Shown: positions 9,001 to 16,075 of the stretch, piece by piece
Layout of the letters: each line of letters begins with the position of its first letter
How positions within the stretch are numbered: the stretch's first letter is position 1
NCBI RefSeq assembly: GCF_014467075.1
Contig: NZ_AP023027.1
Location: 333,001-397,000, forward strand
Direction of reading: 5' to 3'
Source of the DNA: Anaerostipes caccae L1-92
GTDB lineage: Bacteria; Bacillota; Clostridia; Lachnospirales; Lachnospiraceae
DNA: 64,000 bases
The notes under the pieces: generated by a model
What the model was told of the DNA's origin: nothing
Seen by the model: the letters and a program-made list of their open reading frames with translations, nothing else
The model's database searches: none
Program-made: the position numbers and the translations under genes

Positions 9001-11588
9001 ATTTGCTCAAGTCCATAAAACAATATTATGAAGAGCAGATGGATCAGGATTTACTTGAAAAGTGGATTAAGAAGTCAGAGGAAGTTGTTTCTGCGGACAT
9101 ATACAACACGTTTAGAAAGCGCGGAATTTTTTCGGATAAATCCAAAGCCTTCAATTTTGAGCAAATTGTAGAAATGATGTCGATACCGGAGAAACTGCAC
9201 AAATTGACAAAAAGATGGCTGCAGGTATTGGTTAATGAAGGAATTATCACATGTGAAGCCAATGCATATAAAGCTTCTGAGATAAGTACGGATTTAGGTT
9301 CTGAAAAGCTTTGGAAGGAATTTTTTGAAATAGAGGACGATTTCCAATACAGCAAGGAGTTTGTTGATTATTTGAAGGAATCGAGTGATTTGCTTCCAGA
9401 ACTGATTCAGGGAAAAGAGGACCCTCTGAATATTCTGTTTCCAAAGGGAGACACAGACCCGGCGCTGGCAGCTTATCATGACAATAAAGTAAATGGGATG
9501 CTCAACAACATTGCTACGAAAGAAATACGTTATCTGTGCGAGAAAAAGAATAAAAAAAGTCCGGAGAAACCCTTTAGAATATTAGAGGTGGGAGCTGGAG
9601 TTGGTGGAACCTCTCTCGATGTGATACCCGAGCTTGAAGGCTGTAATGTTGAGTATTATTTTACTGATCTTTCGGTTTTCTTCTTAAATAAGGCACAGGA
9701 AAATTTCGGTAAGTATAATTGGGTGAAATACGGGATTTTCAATATTAATGAAGACTTCGTATCGCAAGGGTATGAGGCATTCAGCTTTGATGTGATTTTA
9801 TGTGCAAACGTGCTCCATAACTCACGGAATATCAATAGTGTCATGAAAAATTTAAAGGGCTTATTATCAGAGGACGCGTCCATTATCATACTTGAGGAAA
9901 CACGAACAAGTTACCTGTTGCTTACGTCAATGGAATTTAAGGACGGCTTAACCGGTTTTACGGACGAACGCAGCGAACATGACCAGACATTCTTCACACG
10001 AAAACAGTGGGAAGATATATTTAAGAGGCATGATGGGCAGCTGCTTTATGAATTCCCTGATAAGGGTAGCAAATTGGACTTAGCTGGACAGACAATATAT
10101 GTGGTTCGCTTTGCCGGAGAATATGAGCAGTTAGAAAAGGAGGCGGTCAGAGGCTATTTGGAAAGTACAGTATCTCCGTACATGGTTCCAAACCAGATTC
10201 TGATTCTTCCGGATATGCCACTATCTGCAAACCGTAAAGTGGATACCAGAAAAATCAAAGAATACTTCAAGAGTTGGGACCATAAGGAGAATATCAAGAA
10301 AAAGGACGAGTTGCCCCAGACAGATCTGGAGCGGCGCATTGCCGAAATATGGTGCAAAGAGCTGGGGATTACTTCTGTGGGGAGAAATGATGATTTCTAT
10401 CTGGTGGGCGGTGATTCTCTGTTAATTGCTCAAATCATTGGGAAGATGATGGAGAACATATCGGAAGCCTCCGGCTGGGAGTGGAGCAACCTTCTGACAG
10501 AAATGATGAAAGCACCCACTATTAAGCAGATAGCAGAAAGCCTTTTGAACCATCAAAATGATAAGGGAAATCTTGAGGACCCGTCCTTAATGATTCTGAA
10601 AAATAGCAGTTTAAATAATGAGGATTCTGTTGCGAAGGTTTTTTTCCATGCCGGAGCGGGAACCTTAACACCCTATACGGATTTACTGTCTCGCATAAAA
10701 GAGGACAGCAAGGACAGTGAAAGCATTATCGGCTTTGTTTTTGGAAATGATGCAGAGTATATTTCTATGGAAACCAGCCAGACCTTCCGGTTGTTGGGGA
10801 GGAAATATGGTGAGATATTGGAAAAAATGGGATATAAAAATTATATTCTTGTGGGCCATTGCGTGGGTGGTCTGATTGCACTGGAAACAGCACAATATTT
10901 GAGAAATAAAGGAATTTCCGTTTCTGATGTGACGCTGATAAGCACCGGTATTCCAAAGCGGAAAGAGAACACGATTTTAGCGGATGCATCGGATGAGATA
11001 TTCCGTAATGCATTGCATTCAAGCCTGGATAACGAACTGCTGTTGGAGAGGATTTTTGCAAGAGTGATTGGGGCAGATGCATATAAGGCAGGATATCAGG
11101 TAAGCGATGAGCGGTTGCAGCAGTATATAGAGTATATTTCCAGATGTGGAAGTGGTGAAATTACAGTAAAAGCATTATGCGAAACGGGCGGGGAGTATGA
11201 AGATGTGGCTGAAGAGTTCCGCCGGCTCGCCAGCTATACAATTTCAGAAAGGTTAAATGCTTTATACCGCACGATTGAGCGTCCAAATGGGGAGTTGATG
11301 GAACATCAGCTGAAGATGCTGAATGTACTTTTCCGGATATTCTCACAAAATTTCAGATGTGTGTCCAGTTATATACCGAAGCTTTACTATGGAAATATAA
11401 GGATTTTCTGTTGTGAGATTTTAGGAAGCCACTTTTATCCGGGATTTTTTGAGGAAGATTTTGAAACATGGAAACCATATATCAAGGGGAATTTAAAATA
11501 TAATACAATTGCAGGACAACATTTTGATTGTATTATTGGTGATAATCTGGAAAAGAATATTTCTAAGATTTTAGATTTTAACTATTAA
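6054..11588 (+). CDS. NRPS 2: TubC-like docking, Cy, A with embedded methyltransferase, PCP, thioesterase
   Basis: An 1844-residue second module of PchF-like layout. Residues 1-55 resemble a TubC N-terminal docking domain (KEIVIWCEGD, APKGAM). A Cy domain follows (FPLTDIQNSY, D-MLIS-D-FA-S near residue 200). The adenylation domain has FTSGTTGEPKG, SFDLSVYD, LGGATEA and YRTGD and is probably Cys-activating; it is split before its C-terminal lobe by a SAM methyltransferase (ILEVGAGVGGTS near residue 1175; acidic FTDLS). A PCP follows (Ser1455 in GGDSLL). The C-terminal thioesterase reads GHCVGG, with Cys1603 in place of the usual Ser, and a late GQHFD catalytic His. ATG 6054 follows AAGGAG at proper distance and gives the docking domain its natural first residue; an in-frame ATG at 6018 overlaps the previous gene and is less likely. 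Expected product: a second thiazoline, reduced and N-methylated, then released. Confidence 0.93.
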   Translation: MDIQKYINELAEKEIVIWCEGDSIKFKAPKGAMTEENKNKLRQYKSEVLDYLKAHNNLVFTSDTKRRYEKFPLTDIQNSYVMGRNRLYELGGIGCHGYIEIEVNRLLDPGQLEVAWNKVIQKHDMLRAIVSASGYQIVQEAVPSVEIIVLDGRDKDISADKEELRTELSTKQYQLGTWPMCDLALSIEKDKSIIYFSLDMLISDFASMNVMLNDLERFYENPHEIIIPTTSYRDIVLYQEKRKTFNSKSRQEAEVYWNKKISMMGDAPNLPVIGMEDNQEVSFLQKKVFLNDKQWKAFVELAKSYNITPSVFVMAALAEVIAVWSGDKKFCINTTLLNRPEVAEDIYKVVGDFTDVNITAIDIEYSETFLERVKKLQMDLWSDLEHKDVSGVEIIRRLTKERKKNVIMPVVFTSTLGVSSKDDTTVKNRIVYKLSQTPQVYIDCQAAEENGGATINWDVRNGVFEGYIIEEMFGSFALLLQSIADKNSEVLKEKYPVSLMKETLEIRRDVNNTFKNIMPAMLEDGFLKSFNLYPDKTALITDEGEYTYRSLGGYVNAVLRILGEAGTQDGDKIGIDTKKHVWQVAAVLAALISGATYVPIDVQQPDKRKEKIIRSADIKLLFAEAGNEDLEQYCNVVDIHSLKPEPTESLPIDKIDYDRPAYIIFTSGTTGEPKGVIMTHRATSNTIADVNETYAVGERDVFLGLSNLSFDLSVYDLFGCFSAGGTLVLPSTDKIRDSKYLSELIIRHRVSVINAVPALHQMIVSYLESANVSVDYQVRLLLLSGDWIPVTLPHRIYDLFGDCRVISLGGATEAAIWSISYDISKKAVFTKSIPYGYPMSNQTFYVLNNEMQPCPNGVDGSLYIGGIGLSSGYLKDEQLNREKYPALPWSGERIYRTGDKGCYLPDGVIIFKGREDGDNQVKIHGHRVELAEISSVLNEHPLIERAVALALGESPEDLHIDAVISPVRKKTVASPALDDKEEYLLKSIKQYYEEQMDQDLLEKWIKKSEEVVSADIYNTFRKRGIFSDKSKAFNFEQIVEMMSIPEKLHKLTKRWLQVLVNEGIITCEANAYKASEISTDLGSEKLWKEFFEIEDDFQYSKEFVDYLKESSDLLPELIQGKEDPLNILFPKGDTDPALAAYHDNKVNGMLNNIATKEIRYLCEKKNKKSPEKPFRILEVGAGVGGTSLDVIPELEGCNVEYYFTDLSVFFLNKAQENFGKYNWVKYGIFNINEDFVSQGYEAFSFDVILCANVLHNSRNINSVMKNLKGLLSEDASIIILEETRTSYLLLTSMEFKDGLTGFTDERSEHDQTFFTRKQWEDIFKRHDGQLLYEFPDKGSKLDLAGQTIYVVRFAGEYEQLEKEAVRGYLESTVSPYMVPNQILILPDMPLSANRKVDTRKIKEYFKSWDHKENIKKKDELPQTDLERRIAEIWCKELGITSVGRNDDFYLVGGDSLLIAQIIGKMMENISEASGWEWSNLLTEMMKAPTIKQIAESLLNHQNDKGNLEDPSLMILKNSSLNNEDSVAKVFFHAGAGTLTPYTDLLSRIKEDSKDSESIIGFVFGNDAEYISMETSQTFRLLGRKYGEILEKMGYKNYILVGHCVGGLIALETAQYLRNKGISVSDVTLISTGIPKRKENTILADASDEIFRNALHSSLDNELLLERIFARVIGADAYKAGYQVSDERLQQYIEYISRCGSGEITVKALCETGGEYEDVAEEFRRLASYTISERLNALYRTIERPNGELMEHQLKMLNVLFRIFSQNFRCVSSYIPKLYYGNIRIFCCEILGSHFYPGFFEEDFETWKPYIKGNLKYNTIAGQHFDCIIGDNLEKNISKILDFNY

Positions 11589-11599
11589 CGATTGCCAAA

Positions 11600-11625
11600 G
11601 GGTGCCCATCACCGTATGGACACCC
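11600..11625 (+). other. Intercistronic hairpin in the siderophore operon
   Basis: Arms GGGTGCCCAT and ATGGACACCC form a 10-bp stem with one mismatch and a 6-base loop, between the NRPS 2 stop and the reductase start. No T-run follows, so this is more likely an mRNA processing or stability element than a terminator. It may reduce expression of downstream genes relative to the NRPSs. Confidence 0.4.
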
Positions 11626-11642
11626 TGGAAAAGGGGCGGAAT

Positions 11643-12725
11643 ATGAAGAAAGTCGGGATATTAGGCGGAACTGGTGAAATAGGAAAAAGAGTTGTTAAAC
11701 TGTTGGAGAATCAATATGAGTTGCTAGTTTCCTATCATTCGGTAAAACCATCAGTTACTGCCCATAACCAATATATCCAATTAGATGTAGATATATCTGA
11801 TGACTTAGAAAGCTTTTGCAGTCAGTGCAGTATTATCGTAAATTGTGCAGGAGCCTCCTTTGTCAATGGAGAAAAGATTGCAAGAGCAGCGGCTAAATAT
11901 CACATACCTGTTGTGGACCCTTCTGGTGAGGCATTTTTAGAAGACAGAATAGCAGATATAGAGAACGAATCGGTTTATGTGCTTTCCAGTGGCTTCTTCC
12001 CAGGAATGACTGGCCTGTTGATGAAATATTTATGTGAGAGCTTAAAGTCAGTAGATTGTATTATGGGGTTGAGCATCACGAATGAAATTCCGAGCAGATC
12101 GGCAATCAAAGATTTTATTTTGACAAATACAGCCGGATTTGGAACTGCATTAAACTATTATGAAAATGGTGAATTAAAAAGGGATGAAACACCAATCTAC
12201 AGGATTGTAGAAAATAAGGAGTATACATTGCAGAACTACTATACGATAGAATTGCAACGGATTACTCAAAAATATAAACCTGAGAGGGCAAACTGGTATT
12301 ACGCCTCTTTTGGAGAAGAAATCACGAAGTTAATGCAGGAAGCAGTTATCAAATATGGTTTAAAGCAAGGCGATGAGGCACTGCAGCAAAGTATTGATTC
12401 TATTATCAAGCTATTTGAAATGACTGGTGGCTCAACAGCAGCATATAACTATATACATATTGAAGTAACAGGTTCAGATAATAATCAGGGTCACATAAGA
12501 ACTGCGGACGTACATAGTTCATACAGTAGTGATATCAGTTCAATTATAGCCGCTTATACGGTTAAGGCCCTGGTTGAAAAACAACCGGACTTCGGAATTC
12601 ATTATGCTATGGATATCGTGGATTTAGAAACTGTAATACATGATTTACCACAATTAAATATCGACCTGGTTTTGACCGATAAAATATTGGAGAAAGAGGA
12701 AACCTATGAAGAAGGATCAATCTAA
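11643..12725 (+). CDS. Saccharopine dehydrogenase-like NAD(P)-dependent reductase
   Basis: About 360 residues. The N terminus is a Rossmann nucleotide site (KKVGILGGTGEIGKRVV) and the first 130 residues follow the saccharopine dehydrogenase pattern (INCAGASF, VDPSGEA, SGFFPGMTG). Pyochelin and yersiniabactin lines need a thiazoline reductase (PchG, Irp3), which belongs to a different oxidoreductase family. I infer that this enzyme fills that role here because it directly follows the module with the embedded methyltransferase; that is inference, not homology. The start chosen is ATG 11643, behind GGGGCGG; an upstream in-frame ATG at 11592 would run through the hairpin. It overlaps the next gene by 20 bases. 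Confidence 0.75.
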   Translation: MKKVGILGGTGEIGKRVVKLLENQYELLVSYHSVKPSVTAHNQYIQLDVDISDDLESFCSQCSIIVNCAGASFVNGEKIARAAAKYHIPVVDPSGEAFLEDRIADIENESVYVLSSGFFPGMTGLLMKYLCESLKSVDCIMGLSITNEIPSRSAIKDFILTNTAGFGTALNYYENGELKRDETPIYRIVENKEYTLQNYYTIELQRITQKYKPERANWYYASFGEEITKLMQEAVIKYGLKQGDEALQQSIDSIIKLFEMTGGSTAAYNYIHIEVTGSDNNQGHIRTADVHSSYSSDISSIIAAYTVKALVEKQPDFGIHYAMDIVDLETVIHDLPQLNIDLVLTDKILEKEETYEEGSI

Positions 12726-13467
12726 GATTCATCTGCTTGGTAATAAAAACGGTAAAAGAATACTTCTCATACATGGGATGGGATTCAATTGGAAGAACTG
12801 TTTTGATAAGGTTCTTCATATATTGGGGAAAGATTATTATTTTATAATTCCGGAGTTGCCAGGCCATAGTGCTTCGTCCAGTGGTGCGGTTACTTCTGTC
12901 ATTCTTAGTGCCGACTATATCAGTACTGCATTGCTGAAAAAGGGAATTAATTATGTTGATACAGTTTATGGCATTTCTTTGGGAGCAAGTATTGCACTTG
13001 AACTTGCACTCAAAGGTGATATAAGAATAAAAAAACTGATACTGGACGGCGGACAATATGAATCTATGGGTAATATGAAATACATATACAGCCTTATTAT
13101 GGCGTGGCAGATGAAGCGGGTTTTGCATGGAAAGCACATGATGAAGTATATGCAAAAACAAATGGGGTATTTACATAACAATGATGTCCAGGTTCTTCAG
13201 CCAATGGGGGAGGCCGGTATAATCTTTGGAACATTATTACAGACAGCTCTTGCAGCTTACAAGTATGATATCCGGAGCAGGAAAGAGAAAATATCAATGG
13301 AAGTGGTGATTATGTATGGAGGCAATGAAACATATGCCCCCAATTCTGTTGGTTTAATAAGAAGAGTCAGTATTTATCCTCTTAAAGTCCGTGCCTGTGA
13401 GAAAATGGGACACGCGGAGGCTCTGAGCAGGAAACCGCAGATAATCTGCAATATGATAGAAGCATAA
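12706..13467 (+). CDS. Alpha/beta hydrolase of the siderophore cluster
   Basis: 253 residues with the alpha/beta hydrolase plan: oxyanion strand ILLIHGMGFNW, ELPGHS turn, nucleophile elbow GISLGAS and a late GHAEA His. No lid or signal peptide is evident, so it is cytoplasmic. Possible roles are product release or editing, or hydrolysis of the ferric siderophore to free iron; the sequence does not separate these. It overlaps the reductase by 20 bases and precedes the AraC gene by 15, so it belongs to the operon. Confidence 0.75.
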   Translation: MKKDQSKIHLLGNKNGKRILLIHGMGFNWKNCFDKVLHILGKDYYFIIPELPGHSASSSGAVTSVILSADYISTALLKKGINYVDTVYGISLGASIALELALKGDIRIKKLILDGGQYESMGNMKYIYSLIMAWQMKRVLHGKHMMKYMQKQMGYLHNNDVQVLQPMGEAGIIFGTLLQTALAAYKYDIRSRKEKISMEVVIMYGGNETYAPNSVGLIRRVSIYPLKVRACEKMGHAEALSRKPQIICNMIEA

Positions 13468-13482
13468 TGGAGGATTAAAACC

Positions 13483-14436
13483 ATGCCGGAAAAACAGGAA
13501 GTGCAGGAATGGTACGGCCGGAACGCCAGGGTTATGCACAGTGACAGTGATTGCTTAATAGAACGGTACGAATGCCAGGGAAAGGGTTTGATTGTTACAT
13601 ATAAAGTATTTGAGGGAATGGAAATGGTATTCATGGAGTTTAATTCCGAAGATGCTTTTATTCCAGTAACCCCATACAGCGAGATTCTGGAGATTACCTG
13701 TTGCCGCAGGGGGAGAGTTGTCTGTGAATTTGCAAATAATATATGTGCCCATCTGTCGGAGGACCATTTCTGGATTGGCAGCGGGGAGCATCTGCCAGCT
13801 TCCTATTATTTCCCCTTCGGTTACTTTGATGCCGTTACTCTGGTGATTGACGAGAAAAAAATGAGTTTGTCCACGAAAAAGATTATGGCGGATTTTTCCA
13901 TAGACATTAAGGCGATTGAGGAAAAATTATCATTGAACACTGCATGGTATATCAGCAATATTCCTTCTAAATTACAGCGATTGTTTGATGAAGTCTATGA
14001 GGCAAAAGGGAAAGAGAGCACTTGCTACTTTGCAATTAAAACGTTGGAACTTCTTTTCTATTTGCAAAATATTGAACGAAATGACGCTGAGAAGGAACAG
14101 TATTATCCCAAAGACCAGATCGAGGCAGTCAAAGAAATCTGGAACTACATGATTACTCATTTAGACGAGGAGCGTTCACTTAAACAATTGGTGAAAGAAA
14201 AAAATATGGGGACTACCATGTTTCAAACAATATTTAATCACGTTTATGGAGATTCCCCATATGCATTTTTGAAGAAATACAAAATGGGGATTGCGAAAAA
14301 GCTGATTTTAGATGGTGAAATGAAAATTGGTGAAATTGCCTTTTCATTGGGGTATTCCAATGCAAGTAAGTTTTCTGTTGCATTTAAAGATGTCTATGGT
14401 ATTTTGCCAAAAGATTATAGAAAGCTGAGAAGCTAA
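13483..14436 (+). CDS. AraC-family transcriptional regulator, YbtA/PchR-like role
   Basis: 317 residues: an N-terminal sensor region of about 210 residues and a C-terminal double helix-turn-helix (about 220-317), with the second helix region reading IGEIAFSLGYSNASKFSVAFKD and the usual PxxYR-like ending. In pyochelin and yersiniabactin systems an AraC protein senses the ferric siderophore and activates synthesis and uptake genes; the same function is inferred from position between synthesis and transport genes. The ligand is not visible from sequence. The start follows GGAGG at good distance. Confidence 0.88.
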   Translation: MPEKQEVQEWYGRNARVMHSDSDCLIERYECQGKGLIVTYKVFEGMEMVFMEFNSEDAFIPVTPYSEILEITCCRRGRVVCEFANNICAHLSEDHFWIGSGEHLPASYYFPFGYFDAVTLVIDEKKMSLSTKKIMADFSIDIKAIEEKLSLNTAWYISNIPSKLQRLFDEVYEAKGKESTCYFAIKTLELLFYLQNIERNDAEKEQYYPKDQIEAVKEIWNYMITHLDEERSLKQLVKEKNMGTTMFQTIFNHVYGDSPYAFLKKYKMGIAKKLILDGEMKIGEIAFSLGYSNASKFSVAFKDVYGILPKDYRKLRS

Positions 14437-14456
14437 TAAGAATATGGAGAATAAAA

Positions 14457-15920
14457 ATGGGAAAAGAAATAGAAATGCAGCATGTGACATTTTCATATCA
14501 GCATAAAATTCCCCAGCTTACTGATATCAATTTAAATATTAAGGCAGGGGAAACGGTGGTTATAACCGGTCCGTCAGGCAGTGGGAAAAGTTCGCTGACC
14601 CGAGTTATTAATGGACTGATTCCTTATTTTTATGAGGGCGATTTAAAAGGGACCGTCAATGTAGAGAAACAGCCCCTTTCCAGTTATCCATCCTGGGAGA
14701 GGGGGAAGATTATAGGCAATGTGTTTCAGGATCCACGGAGCCAATTTTTTGCCAATGAGGTGGCAGGGGAGATTGCGTTCGGATGTGAGAATTACGGGTA
14801 TTCGCACGAAGAAATTGTGGCCCATGTCCAAGCTTCAGCCGATAGTATGGGCATAAATAATATATTAAATTATAATATTCGGAACCTTTCCTATGGAATG
14901 AGACAGAAGGTGGCGATTGCTTCTGCCGAAGCAATCGAGCCTGAAATTTATGTTATGGATGAACCCTCCGCAAATTTAGATACGGATTCAACAGAGAGAT
15001 TGGGTAATACAATAAGGAAACTGAAGGAAAAGGGAAAAACAATTCTGATTGCGGAACATAGACTTTATTACTTGATGCCAATTGCAGACAGGTTTCTGTA
15101 TATAAAAGATGGCCGCGTTATGCATGAATTTACGCAGGCTGAAATCAGGCAGCTGGCCGCGGAAGAAATCCGTAAGCTGGGTTTAAGAAACCCTGACCTG
15201 CATACGGTGACTTGTTCTCATATGCCATTTGAAAATAACAGCGATGTGATTTTAGAAGTAAAAGATTTATGTAAAACGTTTGGCAAATTAGTGGTTGCAG
15301 ACCATATCAGCTTTTCCTGCAGGAGAGGAGAATCTATCGCTATCATAGGTTCCAATGGGATGGGGAAAAGTACAATGGGAAAAATGCTCTCCGGATTATT
15401 AAAAGAAGATTCCGGCCGTGTTACTCTGTTTGGAAATAAAAGCAACATAAAAAAGAGGAGGGGAACGGTCTGGTATATTCCCCAGGATCTCGACAGCCAG
15501 TTGTTTGGTGAGGATCTGATAGACGAACTGATACTGGGCAGTAAAGAATCACCGGAAATAAGGGAAAAGGCTGGGCAGATATTAACTGAACTGGATTTGT
15601 ATGAGTTTAGAGAACAACACCCGTCCACTTTGTCAGGGGGGCAAAAACAGAGGCTCGCATTGGCGGTGGCGTTGATGCATGAAGCCCCCATTATTATCTT
15701 AGATGAACCAACCAGCGGCCTTGACGGGGTAAATATGAGAAAGGTAAGCCATGTTATTCAGGAACTTGCTGGGAGAGGACGTACAATTCTGGTGATTACC
15801 CATGATGCAGAATGTGTGCTGTCTTGCTGCCAGAGAGCAATCAGGTTGGAAGAGGGGAAGGTGACAGACGATTTTGTGATAAATTCTGCCGATTATCTAC
15901 TGGAGAAAATGGGGTATTGA
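14457..15920 (+). CDS. Fused double ECF-type ABC ATPase (EcfA-EcfA)
   Basis: 487 residues with two full nucleotide-binding domains. Domain 1 has GPSGSGKSS, the ECF-type Q-loop segment FQDPRSQFF, signature LSYGMRQK and Walker B YVMDEPSANLD. Domain 2 has GSNGMGKST, signature LSGGQKQR and IIILDEPTSGLD. The PRSQFF and DLDSQLF boxes resemble energy-coupling-factor ATPases, which power uptake of vitamins and metals with a T and an S membrane subunit. No T or S gene follows; 155 bases later an independent ABC pair starts behind its own promoter. The membrane partners may lie upstream of the window or be shared. Substrate unknown; ferric chelate uptake is inferred. Confidence 0.85.
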   Translation: MGKEIEMQHVTFSYQHKIPQLTDINLNIKAGETVVITGPSGSGKSSLTRVINGLIPYFYEGDLKGTVNVEKQPLSSYPSWERGKIIGNVFQDPRSQFFANEVAGEIAFGCENYGYSHEEIVAHVQASADSMGINNILNYNIRNLSYGMRQKVAIASAEAIEPEIYVMDEPSANLDTDSTERLGNTIRKLKEKGKTILIAEHRLYYLMPIADRFLYIKDGRVMHEFTQAEIRQLAAEEIRKLGLRNPDLHTVTCSHMPFENNSDVILEVKDLCKTFGKLVVADHISFSCRRGESIAIIGSNGMGKSTMGKMLSGLLKEDSGRVTLFGNKSNIKKRRGTVWYIPQDLDSQLFGEDLIDELILGSKESPEIREKAGQILTELDLYEFREQHPSTLSGGQKQRLALAVALMHEAPIIILDEPTSGLDGVNMRKVSHVIQELAGRGRTILVITHDAECVLSCCQRAIRLEEGKVTDDFVINSADYLLEKMGY

Positions 15921-16010
15921 GCTATCTGTAAGAGGATAAAGTTGTTGAAATTTCGGGCTATTTTCGGGAAGTTATTTTGAAATGGAGTAGAGAACCGCGG
16001 ATTTTTTCGT

Positions 16011-16047
16011 TATAATACACTACAGTTAGTAAAATCTAACTATAGTG
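16011..16047 (+). promoter_or_regulatory. Promoter with 30-bp palindromic operator for the ABC transporter pair
   Basis: TATAAT lies at 16011-16016 with a weak -35. Directly downstream, 16018-16047 is a near-perfect inverted repeat: left arm CACTACAGTTAG, 6-base AT spacer, right arm CTAACTATAGTG, with one mismatch in 12 pairs. The AGTTAG/CTAACT core has the general look of DtxR-family metal-repressor sites, and a DtxR-type gene ends this locus. A repressor bound here would cover the transcription start. The palindrome is seen directly; its assignment to the regulator is inferred. Confidence 0.7.
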
Positions 16048-16075
16048 CAAATATTATGGAATTGGAGGAGCAACA

